From positions 1 to 12,863 of the forward strand of contig JALTMC010000633.1 of the NCBI GenBank assembly GCA_027005175.1: a DNA stretch of 12,863 nucleotides, read 5' to 3'. Positions within the stretch are counted from its first letter, which is position 1; each line of letters starts with the position of its first letter. The notes beneath the pieces are model-generated. The model did not search any database. It was not told the DNA's origin and saw nothing but the letters and a program-made list of their open reading frames with translations. This document shows, piece by piece, positions 4,913-12,112 of this stretch. Source of the DNA: Myxococcales bacterium (GTDB lineage Bacteria > Myxococcota_C > UBA6777). The position numbers were made by a program, and so were the translations under genes.

Positions 4913-7900
4913 ATGAGCTTTCGAAAAGCTATGGTTCGTATCTGCTTTGGCAGTGTTTTTTTGGGGATGATGGTCTTTCTTGTTCAGTGTAGCCAAAAAG
5001 AGTGCTATTACGATACAGAATGTGGAGGGCAGAAAGTCTGTAAGGACAATGTCTGTAGAAACCTGCTTGTTACCCCCGATATGTGCAGTAGTAATACGGA
5101 CTGTAAGGTTAAGGGTCAGCAGTGCATCAAAGGGCGTTGCATTGGGTTACCTACAGATTATGAGTTTCCAGAGAAGTTTGGACCGGAGCCAGGACCGGAG
5201 CCAAAGGCAGAGCCAGGGCCAGAGCCTCCAGGTCCTGAGCCTGATGCAGGTCCTGAGCCCGAGCCCGAAAAAGGCCCCACAACATGTACCAACAATCTCG
5301 ACTGTTCTGCTTTGCCTGACCATGTTTGTGCTTATAGTGATGCAATAGGCGGCCTCTTATGTCAGCCCGTGAACAAGGGTGGTAAGAAGTTTAAAGAGCC
5401 TTGCAACCCCGCCGCTGCCGCACCTGGTGATTGTGCATCTCGAACCTGTCATCCCACTCGAAAGGTTTGTACTACGATCTGCTCGAAAGTACAGAATTGT
5501 GTCAGTGGAGTATGTGAGTCGGTCAAAATTGGTCAGGGCACTTTTGGTGTTTGTTTGGCCAGCGACAACGAATGCAACCGCGACAAAGATTGTGGAACGG
5601 GCAACAACAACAACAATCTTTGTGTCTTGCAACAGCAAGGGGCTAGCAGACTGGTGACTCGTTGTCGAACAGCTGTGGGTCAGAGAGATCCAGGGCTATC
5701 TTGTTTTGGTGATGGTGATTGCAAACACAACTACTGCGTGGGTCGTGATTTTTGTGGCAAATTCTGTGTTGATAATACAGATTGTGCCACAGGCTTTCAG
5801 TGTGAAGTCGAAGAGATCACTCGATTTGGTCTCAAGTTCAAATTTAAGGTCTGTAAATATCCTAAGGAAGGCTTGCCTTGTACTACCGACAAGCAGTGTC
5901 AACGAACGGGTTATATTTGTGTTCCTGCCAAAGCAGGTACCAAGCTGGAGTTGCGCTGCCAGAATCCATCGGGAGCGGAGTATACACAAGATTGTAAAAC
6001 AAATGCAGATTGTCGAAGCAATACTTGTCTGACGAACTCAGGTCTCAAATGTTCGAAGCCGTGTACAGCGAATTCCGAGTGTTCTCGCGCAGGTGGCGAC
6101 GCAAAGTGTGCCAACGTTCTCACTACAGTCGGCGGTGTTAAGCAAACCTTGAAGATGTGTGTTCTTTTGTTCAAGGCATGCACCAAAAACGCAGATTGTA
6201 AGGACATTATGGGGGTCTGTTCACCACATACCGATGACAGCGGCGCGTTTTCCATGCGATGTCTAGACAGCAACCCCACTGCGAAGATCTTGGGTGCGGA
6301 TTGTTCTTCTAATGATGACTGCAAAAGTAGGATTTGCTATAAGAATCGCTGCTCCTCACTGTGCACCTCTGCTTCTGAATGTGGCTCTAGCAAGCAAGGC
6401 TTCCAATGTACTGCTGAGAAGATCCAGTTTACCGGAAAGCCCGATATCAATGTAACACTCTGTACGGTGCCATCTACGGGTCTGAGTTGTAATGGTCAGA
6501 AGAACAAAACAGAGCCTCAGTGTCCCTCCAAAGTGAATAATACCTGTCGAATTTTGGAGCAGGGAGCCAAGCTTGAGAGCCGCTGTCGTCCCAAAGTCCT
6601 GACGGCCACAAAGAAAATTGGTGATCTTTGCACCAAGGATTCGGAGTGTGACACAGGGAGTTGCTTGCTTCCTGATGGTGTTTGCACACATCCTTGCAGT
6701 GCGATTGCTGAATGCACCAACACAGGTCGGCGACCTCTGCGTTGTTTGATTCCAAACGCCGAGTCAAGTGTCAATGGCAAGAAGTCCATCGGCTTTCCTA
6801 TTTGCTCTTACAAACATTGTAGCGGTGACCCGGATTGTGACAAAGGGCAGGTCTGTCGGTATCTCAAGAATGCGACGAAAGGCTTCTGGGGCTGTGTTAC
6901 CCCCGATCCCAAAGAGAAGCTAGCAGGAGCTGTCTGTAAGGCGAATGCCGATTGTCGCAGCAACTTGTGTCATCCGACGAAGAAGATTTGCTCTCCACCT
7001 TGCAAAGGTGGCAAAGATGCGACATGTCCTCTACAGTTTGCTTGTGAATTGCAAGCCAATGGGCCGGATCAAACTCATTTGTGTTTGCCTTTGCCATCGG
7101 GTTGCTTGCACGACGGAGCATGCAAATCAGGTGAGATGTGTGTGTTCTCGCTCGACTCTTCCGGACGACCACGACAAACGTGTGGAGCAGCTCTTGCTTC
7201 TCGTAAATTGGGCGAATTCTGCGATCCAAAAGCCCAAACACCACAGTGTCAAACAGGCTTTTGTGATCCCAAAACGCTGCGCTGTAGTCAGTTTTGTTCC
7301 TTGGCCTCTCACTGTCCAAAAGGCTCTTATCGTTGCACCACTGTGACGATCTCTACCGGTACTGGTGCCAGTAAGAAGTCTTACGATTTGCAAGCCTGTC
7401 GCTCTGTTCTTTGTCGTTACAATCTCGATTGCCAGAGTGGTGAGGTTTGTAAGGTCAGTCTTGTTGGGTTGGTGGCTGTGAACAAGTGTGCGCCTGCGCT
7501 CAAGACTCTCAAGAAAGTGGGGGAGTCTTGCTCGCTAGACAATGACTGCCAAACAGGCCTTTGTGGAAAAAGCGGTGGCTCCAGCGTTTGCTTGGCCTTA
7601 TGCTCGGCACATCGACACTGCACAGACAGTGCAGAGTGCGGAAATACTACATTTATCACGACCACGGTTAAGGCTTGCTTGAGGGGCAAACGAAAGTCCT
7701 GTAGTGGCGATAGAGACTGTGCTACTGGAGAAGTCTGTCAGGTGAACTTTGTGGGTGGAAAGCCTGTGGCTACGTGCATTGTGAAGAGACTGCAAGATCT
7801 CGCCTCTGGGAAAGCTTGTGATCCACTGGATGGCTTCCCGGGCAAGTGTGCTTCTCATCTGTGTGACCCCGTCACCAAGAAGTGTTTGAGTGTGTGTGCT

Positions 7901-9472
7901 CCAGGTCTGAGCGACTGCTCTTCTACAGAAGTGTGCGACAACTTCAATATCTTGAACAAGCCGATCAATGCCTGTATCCCACCACCCTCTGTGTGTACCA
8001 AATCCAAGGATTGTACTGCGGGAACGGTTTGTGGAGCTACGCTTATTCAGACTTCTGTCAGGTATTCGTGTTTGCGAACAGTGATTGGGCGTCCGAAGAA
8101 GGTTGGAGAAGCCTGCCTTCCCTCAGCACCATTTCCTGGTAATTGTCAAACCAGTTTGTGTCACCCAGGGCTGCAAATCTGTGTGAATACATGCAAGACG
8201 GATAAAGACTGTACGGACTCAAAGCGACCGCTGTGTGGAAAGATCCCGTTGCCCAATGGGATCCTTGCGCGGGCCTGTGTTCCCAAGGGCAATTCATGCA
8301 ACCGCGATGCTGAATGTCCAGCCACTGAGCCTGTCTGTGGTTTGGAGTTGAGCAACAACAAACTCTCTCGCAAGTGTAGCCGTGGTAGTACTTTTGGTAG
8401 CAAAAAGATCGGTGAGTCTTGCAATCCTCAGCTCTCGATCTCTAAGAGTGAATGCTCCAATCGATTCTGTGAAATCGGTCGTGAGGTTTGCACAGCCGTT
8501 TGTACTGATAATTCTCATTGCCCCACAGGTACCGTGTGTGGTCAGACCCTTGTGGATGGGATAAGAAAGCTGCGCGGCTGTATCCCGCCTGTGGGTAGTC
8601 GTTGCAAACGAGCGAAGGCTTGCGCCTTGCCCTCCGTTTGTCGAGCACAACTCGAAACATCGAGCGTAATCGCGAAATGCCGGGTTGCTAGTGGTAGTGC
8701 GCGGGGAGCAGTCTGTACACCAACAGGTAAGATCTCGTTGGAGTGTCAAAGTGGTGTGTGTCATCCCGACTCAAAACGGTGTGCATTTGTCTGCGAAAAA
8801 GATGCTGATTGTGTGTTGGGTCGCTGCAAAGAAATTACGTTAGAGGGCTTCAAGGTGAAGGCGTGTAATGTCGCTTGTCAGAAGGATAGCGAATGTCCTA
8901 CAGGTCAACTGTGTGGCTCCGTGATCGTTGGACAGAAAAGGGTGACGACCTGTATCAAGCCCGATATCAAGAAGAAGGCGATTGGGGCAACTTGTGATCC
9001 ACTCAAGCAACTCGTTAACAGTGACTGCCAGACGTCATTCTGTGGTCCAGTGAATTCCAAGTGTACCTCCGTTTGTGCATTGGATAGTGACTGTCCCTCC
9101 GGTCAGATCTGCGCCACAACGTTTGTCCGTTTAAACCTCAACAACAGAACTCCTGCCAGGGCTTGTGTTCCTGCTGCAGGTTCTTGTCTGTCGCCAGATC
9201 ACTGCAATCAACAACAGATTTGTCAGTTGGAGACACGCAGCGGTAAAGTGAATACAAACTGCAAGGCTCCCGATCTGAAACGTAAGGCGGCTGGCAATGC
9301 TTGCACCAGCACCGGACTTCCCGGTGACTGTCGCACTGGTTTGTGTGATCCAAAAAGTAAAGAATGTACAACCACTTGTACCAAAGACTCCCAGTGTACA
9401 AAGGGCCCGAGAACCAAGTGCGCCACCATCACTGTGGGAGGTGCCTCTGTTGCGGCCTGTGTCAAACCGTAG
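4913..9472 (+). CDS. Giant cysteine-repeat secreted protein, putative lipoprotein
   Basis: A 1519-residue exported protein of unknown function. The ATG at 4913 was chosen because agga lies 5 nt upstream and it gives a compact signal peptide: basic n-region MSFRKAMVR, hydrophobic core 10-24, then LVQC with Cys26 as the putative lipidated residue. Gln at -1 is atypical for a lipobox. Alternative starts are ATG 4901, ATG 4907, ATG 4931 and TTG 4865. Two four-cysteine units follow (about 31-80), then a Pro-Glu-rich linker (90-122, repeated GPEP) that could span the peptidoglycan or hold the rest away from the membrane. From residue 125 to the C-terminus there are 14 tandem modules of 91-110 residues, each with 12 cysteines. 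The spacing resembles small disulfide-rich domains of the EB or Dickkopf type, but I cannot assign a Pfam family. The protein should need oxidative folding outside the cytoplasm. A role in surface display, adhesion or binding is a guess. The cytochrome gene follows 215 nt later. Confidence 0.92.
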   Translation: MSFRKAMVRICFGSVFLGMMVFLVQCSQKECYYDTECGGQKVCKDNVCRNLLVTPDMCSSNTDCKVKGQQCIKGRCIGLPTDYEFPEKFGPEPGPEPKAEPGPEPPGPEPDAGPEPEPEKGPTTCTNNLDCSALPDHVCAYSDAIGGLLCQPVNKGGKKFKEPCNPAAAAPGDCASRTCHPTRKVCTTICSKVQNCVSGVCESVKIGQGTFGVCLASDNECNRDKDCGTGNNNNNLCVLQQQGASRLVTRCRTAVGQRDPGLSCFGDGDCKHNYCVGRDFCGKFCVDNTDCATGFQCEVEEITRFGLKFKFKVCKYPKEGLPCTTDKQCQRTGYICVPAKAGTKLELRCQNPSGAEYTQDCKTNADCRSNTCLTNSGLKCSKPCTANSECSRAGGDAKCANVLTTVGGVKQTLKMCVLLFKACTKNADCKDIMGVCSPHTDDSGAFSMRCLDSNPTAKILGADCSSNDDCKSRICYKNRCSSLCTSASECGSSKQGFQCTAEKIQFTGKPDINVTLCTVPSTGLSCNGQKNKTEPQCPSKVNNTCRILEQGAKLESRCRPKVLTATKKIGDLCTKDSECDTGSCLLPDGVCTHPCSAIAECTNTGRRPLRCLIPNAESSVNGKKSIGFPICSYKHCSGDPDCDKGQVCRYLKNATKGFWGCVTPDPKEKLAGAVCKANADCRSNLCHPTKKICSPPCKGGKDATCPLQFACELQANGPDQTHLCLPLPSGCLHDGACKSGEMCVFSLDSSGRPRQTCGAALASRKLGEFCDPKAQTPQCQTGFCDPKTLRCSQFCSLASHCPKGSYRCTTVTISTGTGASKKSYDLQACRSVLCRYNLDCQSGEVCKVSLVGLVAVNKCAPALKTLKKVGESCSLDNDCQTGLCGKSGGSSVCLALCSAHRHCTDSAECGNTTFITTTVKACLRGKRKSCSGDRDCATGEVCQVNFVGGKPVATCIVKRLQDLASGKACDPLDGFPGKCASHLCDPVTKKCLSVCAPGLSDCSSTEVCDNFNILNKPINACIPPPSVCTKSKDCTAGTVCGATLIQTSVRYSCLRTVIGRPKKVGEACLPSAPFPGNCQTSLCHPGLQICVNTCKTDKDCTDSKRPLCGKIPLPNGILARACVPKGNSCNRDAECPATEPVCGLELSNNKLSRKCSRGSTFGSKKIGESCNPQLSISKSECSNRFCEIGREVCTAVCTDNSHCPTGTVCGQTLVDGIRKLRGCIPPVGSRCKRAKACALPSVCRAQLETSSVIAKCRVASGSARGAVCTPTGKISLECQSGVCHPDSKRCAFVCEKDADCVLGRCKEITLEGFKVKACNVACQKDSECPTGQLCGSVIVGQKRVTTCIKPDIKKKAIGATCDPLKQLVNSDCQTSFCGPVNSKCTSVCALDSDCPSGQICATTFVRLNLNNRTPARACVPAAGSCLSPDHCNQQQICQLETRSGKVNTNCKAPDLKRKAAGNACTSTGLPGDCRTGLCDPKSKECTTTCTKDSQCTKGPRTKCATITVGGASVAACVKP
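5180..5278 (+). repeat. Pro-Glu-rich low-complexity linker coding segment
   Basis: Thirty-three codons (residues 90-122) encode a run dominated by Gly-Pro-Glu-Pro, with Ala and Asp interruptions. It separates the N-terminal cysteine units from the module array. Such linkers are usually extended and rigid. The DNA is itself repetitive (gagcc/gaccggagcca), making it prone to length change. Confidence 0.85.
5285..9469 (+). repeat. Array of 14 diverged 12-cysteine modules
   Basis: First-cysteine codons of the modules are at 5285, 5573, 5879, 6179, 6488, 6818, 7103, 7412, 7700, 7994, 8297, 8603, 8876 and 9185. The array ends three codons before the stop codon would be reached by another linker, that is, at the C-terminus. 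Each module has three four-cysteine units. Unit A is of the form C-x4-5-DC-x-x-G-x-VC-x(about 15)-C. Unit B is of the form G-x-x-C-...-C-x-T-x-x-C-x-P-...-C. Unit A' again follows the A pattern. Counted by eye, every module has exactly 12 cysteines. The modules are clearly diverged from each other at the DNA level, so the amplification is old. Confidence 0.9.
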
Positions 9473-9687
9473 ATGCCTACACTTCTGATTCGGATCATTT
9501 TAGGAGATCATTCCTACCATCCATTATGCCTATCAAACACAATGCTGAACGCAAGAGATTGTTCCCATCGCTCTCTTTTCTGCTGGCTCGCTCAGGCGAC
9601 CCATGTCGAATGGGCCCAAGAAAGAGTGTTCCAGACAGGCAGCTTACTTTCTTTGTGTGTTTCAAACCAACCAAACAAGGGATTAAA
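9473..9687 (+). other. Spacer between cysteine-repeat gene and cytochrome gene
   Basis: These 215 nt show no terminator-like hairpin with a T tract and no convincing promoter. The cytochrome reading frame is open through this stretch, but its translation here is not export-signal-like. Readthrough transcription from the upstream gene is therefore possible. Confidence 0.45.
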
Positions 9688-11535
9688 ATGCGTTCTCTAT
9701 CATTACGTTTGCCCATTGTTGGCGCATGCTGTGCTTTGCTTTTCGGTGGATTTTTGGTGGTGGCAGCACCATCATCTCAGCCAACATCGAAAGTGACGAC
9801 TTCTGGACAGAGTCAAAGTGGAGCACCTAAGAAAGGCGATGCTCCGAAGGCTGGAGCAACCACACATCCCGTCTCTCGGTGGTCCTATCATTATCTTGAT
9901 AAGCTGCCTGTACCTCCCATATCCATTGGTCAACTCAAAGGCACTGTTTTGGTCTATTCAGGAGGGTTGAAAAGCTACTTTGAACCCTGCGGCTGTCAGG
10001 CCGAGATGCTGGGGGGCTTGGGGCGTGTTCTGTCCTTGTTGAAGGGTTATCAACATCGGGGTCTTCAGGTTCTACCCGTCGATGCAGGCAATCTCTTTTT
10101 TGAAGCTCTTATGGTGAAAAAGGCCAAACGCAAACAAAGTGAACTCAAAGCTGAGATGGTCGCTGATCTGTTTCGGAGTATGGGGGTGCGTGTGATGGGT
10201 GTGGGGCCATTTGATCTGACATTTGGACTGAACCAACTGAAGTCTTTACTGCAGAGAAGTGGGATGTTGGCTTTGTCTGCGAACCTTGTCTATGAGTCCA
10301 CAGGTAAGCCTGTCTTTCAAGGACGCACGATCTTGCAAGTGGGCAAGCGACGTATCGGTTTTGTTGGGTTGCTGGGATATCCTGAGATCCCAGCCGGAAC
10401 ACCAGCGGTAGAGCGGAAAAAGAAAGAAGCGGAAAGCAAAGCCTTTTGGAGCACCCGGAAGCTTCGTGTGACGTCTGCCCTTGCGGCGGCAAAACGCGAA
10501 GTCGCTGCGTTGCGAAAATCCAAGGTAGACCTGATCGTTTTGTTGTCCACGTTGGGAGTGACTCGTTTGCAACAGGTCTTGCCAAGCGTCAAAGGTATTG
10601 ATATTGCGATTGAAGGGAGTGAGGACAGTGCCTTTGACCCACCTCAACGTGTGGGCAAGACTTTTCTGTTATCGACACCAAAAGAGGGTCAAAAGGTGGG
10701 CATCTTTGCGATGTATCTTCGGCCCCAAAGTAAAACTTGGTCGGCAGTGGAGACCCCTGCCAAGCGCAAAGAAGCACTCAAGGCGATGGTCAAACAGGTC
10801 AAGGTATATGAAAAGCAAGCAACACAGATGCGCAAGCAAGGTAAGGCATTTGCACCGATTGCTAAGGTCTATGAGAGCCAGGCGAACGAGCTGCTCAAGA
10901 AAATGGTTATACATCGAAAGACATTGCAAGCTCCTCCTAGCCTGGCTTCGGGACATCGAGGATTTTTTCACTTGATGTTGTCTGTTTCTAGTACGTTGCC
11001 TGAGTTTCCTACAGCTGTAAAGCGTGTGAAGCGCTATCAAAAGGAAGTCAAAATAGCCAACCTGGCCGCTCTTCAATTGATCAAGCCTGTGCTGAAAGAC
11101 AAACATGGTAATTTTTACATTGGGGCCAATCGCTGTAAAACCTGTCATGGAGGAGCCTATCAGTTTTGGAAAAAGACACGTCATGCCAATGCGTTTGCCA
11201 CCCTGGTGAAGCGGAAAAAACAGTTTGATCTCGACTGTATTGGTTGTCATGTCGTGGGTTGGCAGAAGCCAGGTGGCTTGTACAATATCAAAACACCCGG
11301 TCACCTGGGAAATGTTCAATGTGAAAACTGCCATAATATTGGTGGCTTGCATGCCGCTCAAGGAGGAAAGAAGGGACTGATTCGTGGACATGTGACAGCG
11401 TCTGTTTGTACGCAGTGCCACAACGGAACCCACGATCCAAAGTTTAATTTTCTGAGCAAAGTCAAAAAGATCTTGGGGAAAGGACACGGAGAGGCACGAC
11501 TCGCAATCATTCTAAAAACCGAGAAAAAGAAGTAA
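9688..11535 (+). CDS. Metallophosphatase-like / tetrahaem cytochrome c fusion, exported
   Basis: A 615-residue exported protein. The start at 9688 is preceded by aaggga (9677-9682) and gives a clean signal peptide (1-27, cleavage likely after VVAA). A Ser/Thr/Lys-rich linker follows (28-65). Residues about 85-345 follow the layout of UshA/SoxB-like 5'-nucleotidase metallophosphatases of the type that carries a FEPCGCQ motif (98-104) and GGLGR. However, the metal-site motifs are lost: DxH reads GLK (93-95), GD reads GN (134-135), GNHE reads GPFD (173-176). A Lys-rich, probably helical insert covers 355-415. The C-terminal domain (about 478-600) has four haem motifs, CKTCH 483-487, CIGCH 517-521, CENCH 545-549 and CTQCH 574-578, in a cytochrome c554-like pattern with W-x-x-T-R-H-A after the first. 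It is expected in the periplasm or outer envelope as an electron carrier. Partner and reductase are unknown. Confidence 0.93.
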   Translation: MRSLSLRLPIVGACCALLFGGFLVVAAPSSQPTSKVTTSGQSQSGAPKKGDAPKAGATTHPVSRWSYHYLDKLPVPPISIGQLKGTVLVYSGGLKSYFEPCGCQAEMLGGLGRVLSLLKGYQHRGLQVLPVDAGNLFFEALMVKKAKRKQSELKAEMVADLFRSMGVRVMGVGPFDLTFGLNQLKSLLQRSGMLALSANLVYESTGKPVFQGRTILQVGKRRIGFVGLLGYPEIPAGTPAVERKKKEAESKAFWSTRKLRVTSALAAAKREVAALRKSKVDLIVLLSTLGVTRLQQVLPSVKGIDIAIEGSEDSAFDPPQRVGKTFLLSTPKEGQKVGIFAMYLRPQSKTWSAVETPAKRKEALKAMVKQVKVYEKQATQMRKQGKAFAPIAKVYESQANELLKKMVIHRKTLQAPPSLASGHRGFFHLMLSVSSTLPEFPTAVKRVKRYQKEVKIANLAALQLIKPVLKDKHGNFYIGANRCKTCHGGAYQFWKKTRHANAFATLVKRKKQFDLDCIGCHVVGWQKPGGLYNIKTPGHLGNVQCENCHNIGGLHAAQGGKKGLIRGHVTASVCTQCHNGTHDPKFNFLSKVKKILGKGHGEARLAIILKTEKKK

Positions 11536-11690
11536 TCTTTCGGGCTTCTTACAGTGTTTGAATAAAAGCACGCTATAGCTTGGATATTGTTATACAAAAT
11601 GGACATAACCATGGATTGCCTCCTTTGGTGTGCAAGTTGGAGATGATCAATGTACTGAAAGCTTGATTCAAACCATGGATTGACACAGGT

Positions 11691-11852
11691 TCAGAGTGGA
11701 GCTAAATCCCCATTCTGAGGAAGAAAAAACCGACTGAAGTCGGCTCAACCCTTTGGTTTATCCTGGAGGGTAAGTTGTTCGGAGTGCGCTTTAGCGTACT
11801 TAGTATCCTCAGAGTGGGACTTGAGTCCCACGGATATAAATGAGATTTCGCT
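11691..11852 (-). repeat. REP-like multi-hairpin element
   Basis: Four successive inverted repeats are seen: 11691-11699 with 11710-11718 (9 bp, one G-T); 11730-11734 with 11739-11743 (5 bp, loop tgaa); 11783-11789 with 11794-11800 (7 bp, one G-T, loop ttta); 11814-11820 with 11825-11831 (7 bp, loop ttga). The last three have tetraloops flanked by similar stems. On the minus strand the second is followed by TTTTTT (11729-11724), which forms an intrinsic-terminator shape. The right end is shared with 3781-3812. Repeated short palindromes of this type resemble REP/BIME sequences mobilised by RAYT transposases. No such transposase is in the window. Confidence 0.65.
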
Positions 11853-11925
11853 ACGTCCATTTCTTTTACAGGCTGTCAGGTTCCCGTCTTTACTTTTCGT
11901 AGAACGATGTCGCTGGCCGGTAGAA

Positions 11926-11971
11926 GGGTTAGTTTGTGGGGGTAACGGGGTGGTTTGTGGGTAGAGTGGGG
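11926..11971 (+). other. G-run cluster bounded by an inverted repeat
   Basis: Five runs of three to five G (11926, 11938, 11947, 11959, 11968) occur within 46 nt with loops of 9, 4, 8 and 6 nt. This is compatible with a relaxed G-quadruplex. The segment is enclosed by agggtt (11925-11930) and aaccct (11986-11991), and the direct repeat ggtagaa occurs on both sides (11919 and 11981). Confidence 0.45.
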
Positions 11972-12039
11972 TCATCGACTGGTAGAACCCTGAATGTGTG
12001 ATATCTCGACATTTTGTTTGTTGTGTGTGAAGTAGAAAG

Positions 12040-12075
12040 TTGACCCGAGAGTCGAGAACCCTTAATAGTTAAGGG
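12040..12075 (+). promoter_or_regulatory. Candidate promoter and operator for the zinc-ribbon/PEGA gene
   Basis: TTGACC (12040-12045) is followed after 17 nt by TAATAG (12063-12068), a good -35 with a weak -10. A perfect 7-bp inverted repeat with a 3-nt centre (cccttaa/ttaaggg, 12059-12075) covers the -10 region. A second inverted pair, tctcgac (12004-12010) and gtcgaga (12051-12057), brackets the -35. The arrangement is suggestive of regulator binding but could be chance. Confidence 0.4.
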
Positions 12076-12112
12076 ATAAATGTGTGCAAAGCCTGGGGGC
12101 ATTAAGAGTCGA

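Larger units (their letters stand above)
11536..12079. other. Non-coding, structure-rich region
   Basis: No credible gene is seen. A minus-strand frame (11975-11745) coincides with the hairpin element and is probably not a protein. Contents in order are: a 12-bp direct repeat aaccatggattg (11607-11618 and 11671-11682); a series of hairpins (11691-11831); a segment shared with 3781-3812; a G-run cluster (11926-11971); and a promoter with inverted repeats (12004-12075). No strong terminator for the cytochrome gene could be found right after 11535. Confidence 0.6.

Noticed and set aside
9364-9687. N-terminal extension of the cytochrome protein
   Set aside because: It overlaps the end of the cysteine-repeat gene and would bury the signal peptide. 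The start at 9688 has a good ribosome site and an exposed export signal.
11745-11975. Possible 76-residue minus-strand protein with a terminator-like hairpin after it
   Set aside because: It coincides with the hairpin element and the G-run segment. The coding appearance is better explained by repeat sequence, although a search for conserved protein homologues would settle it.
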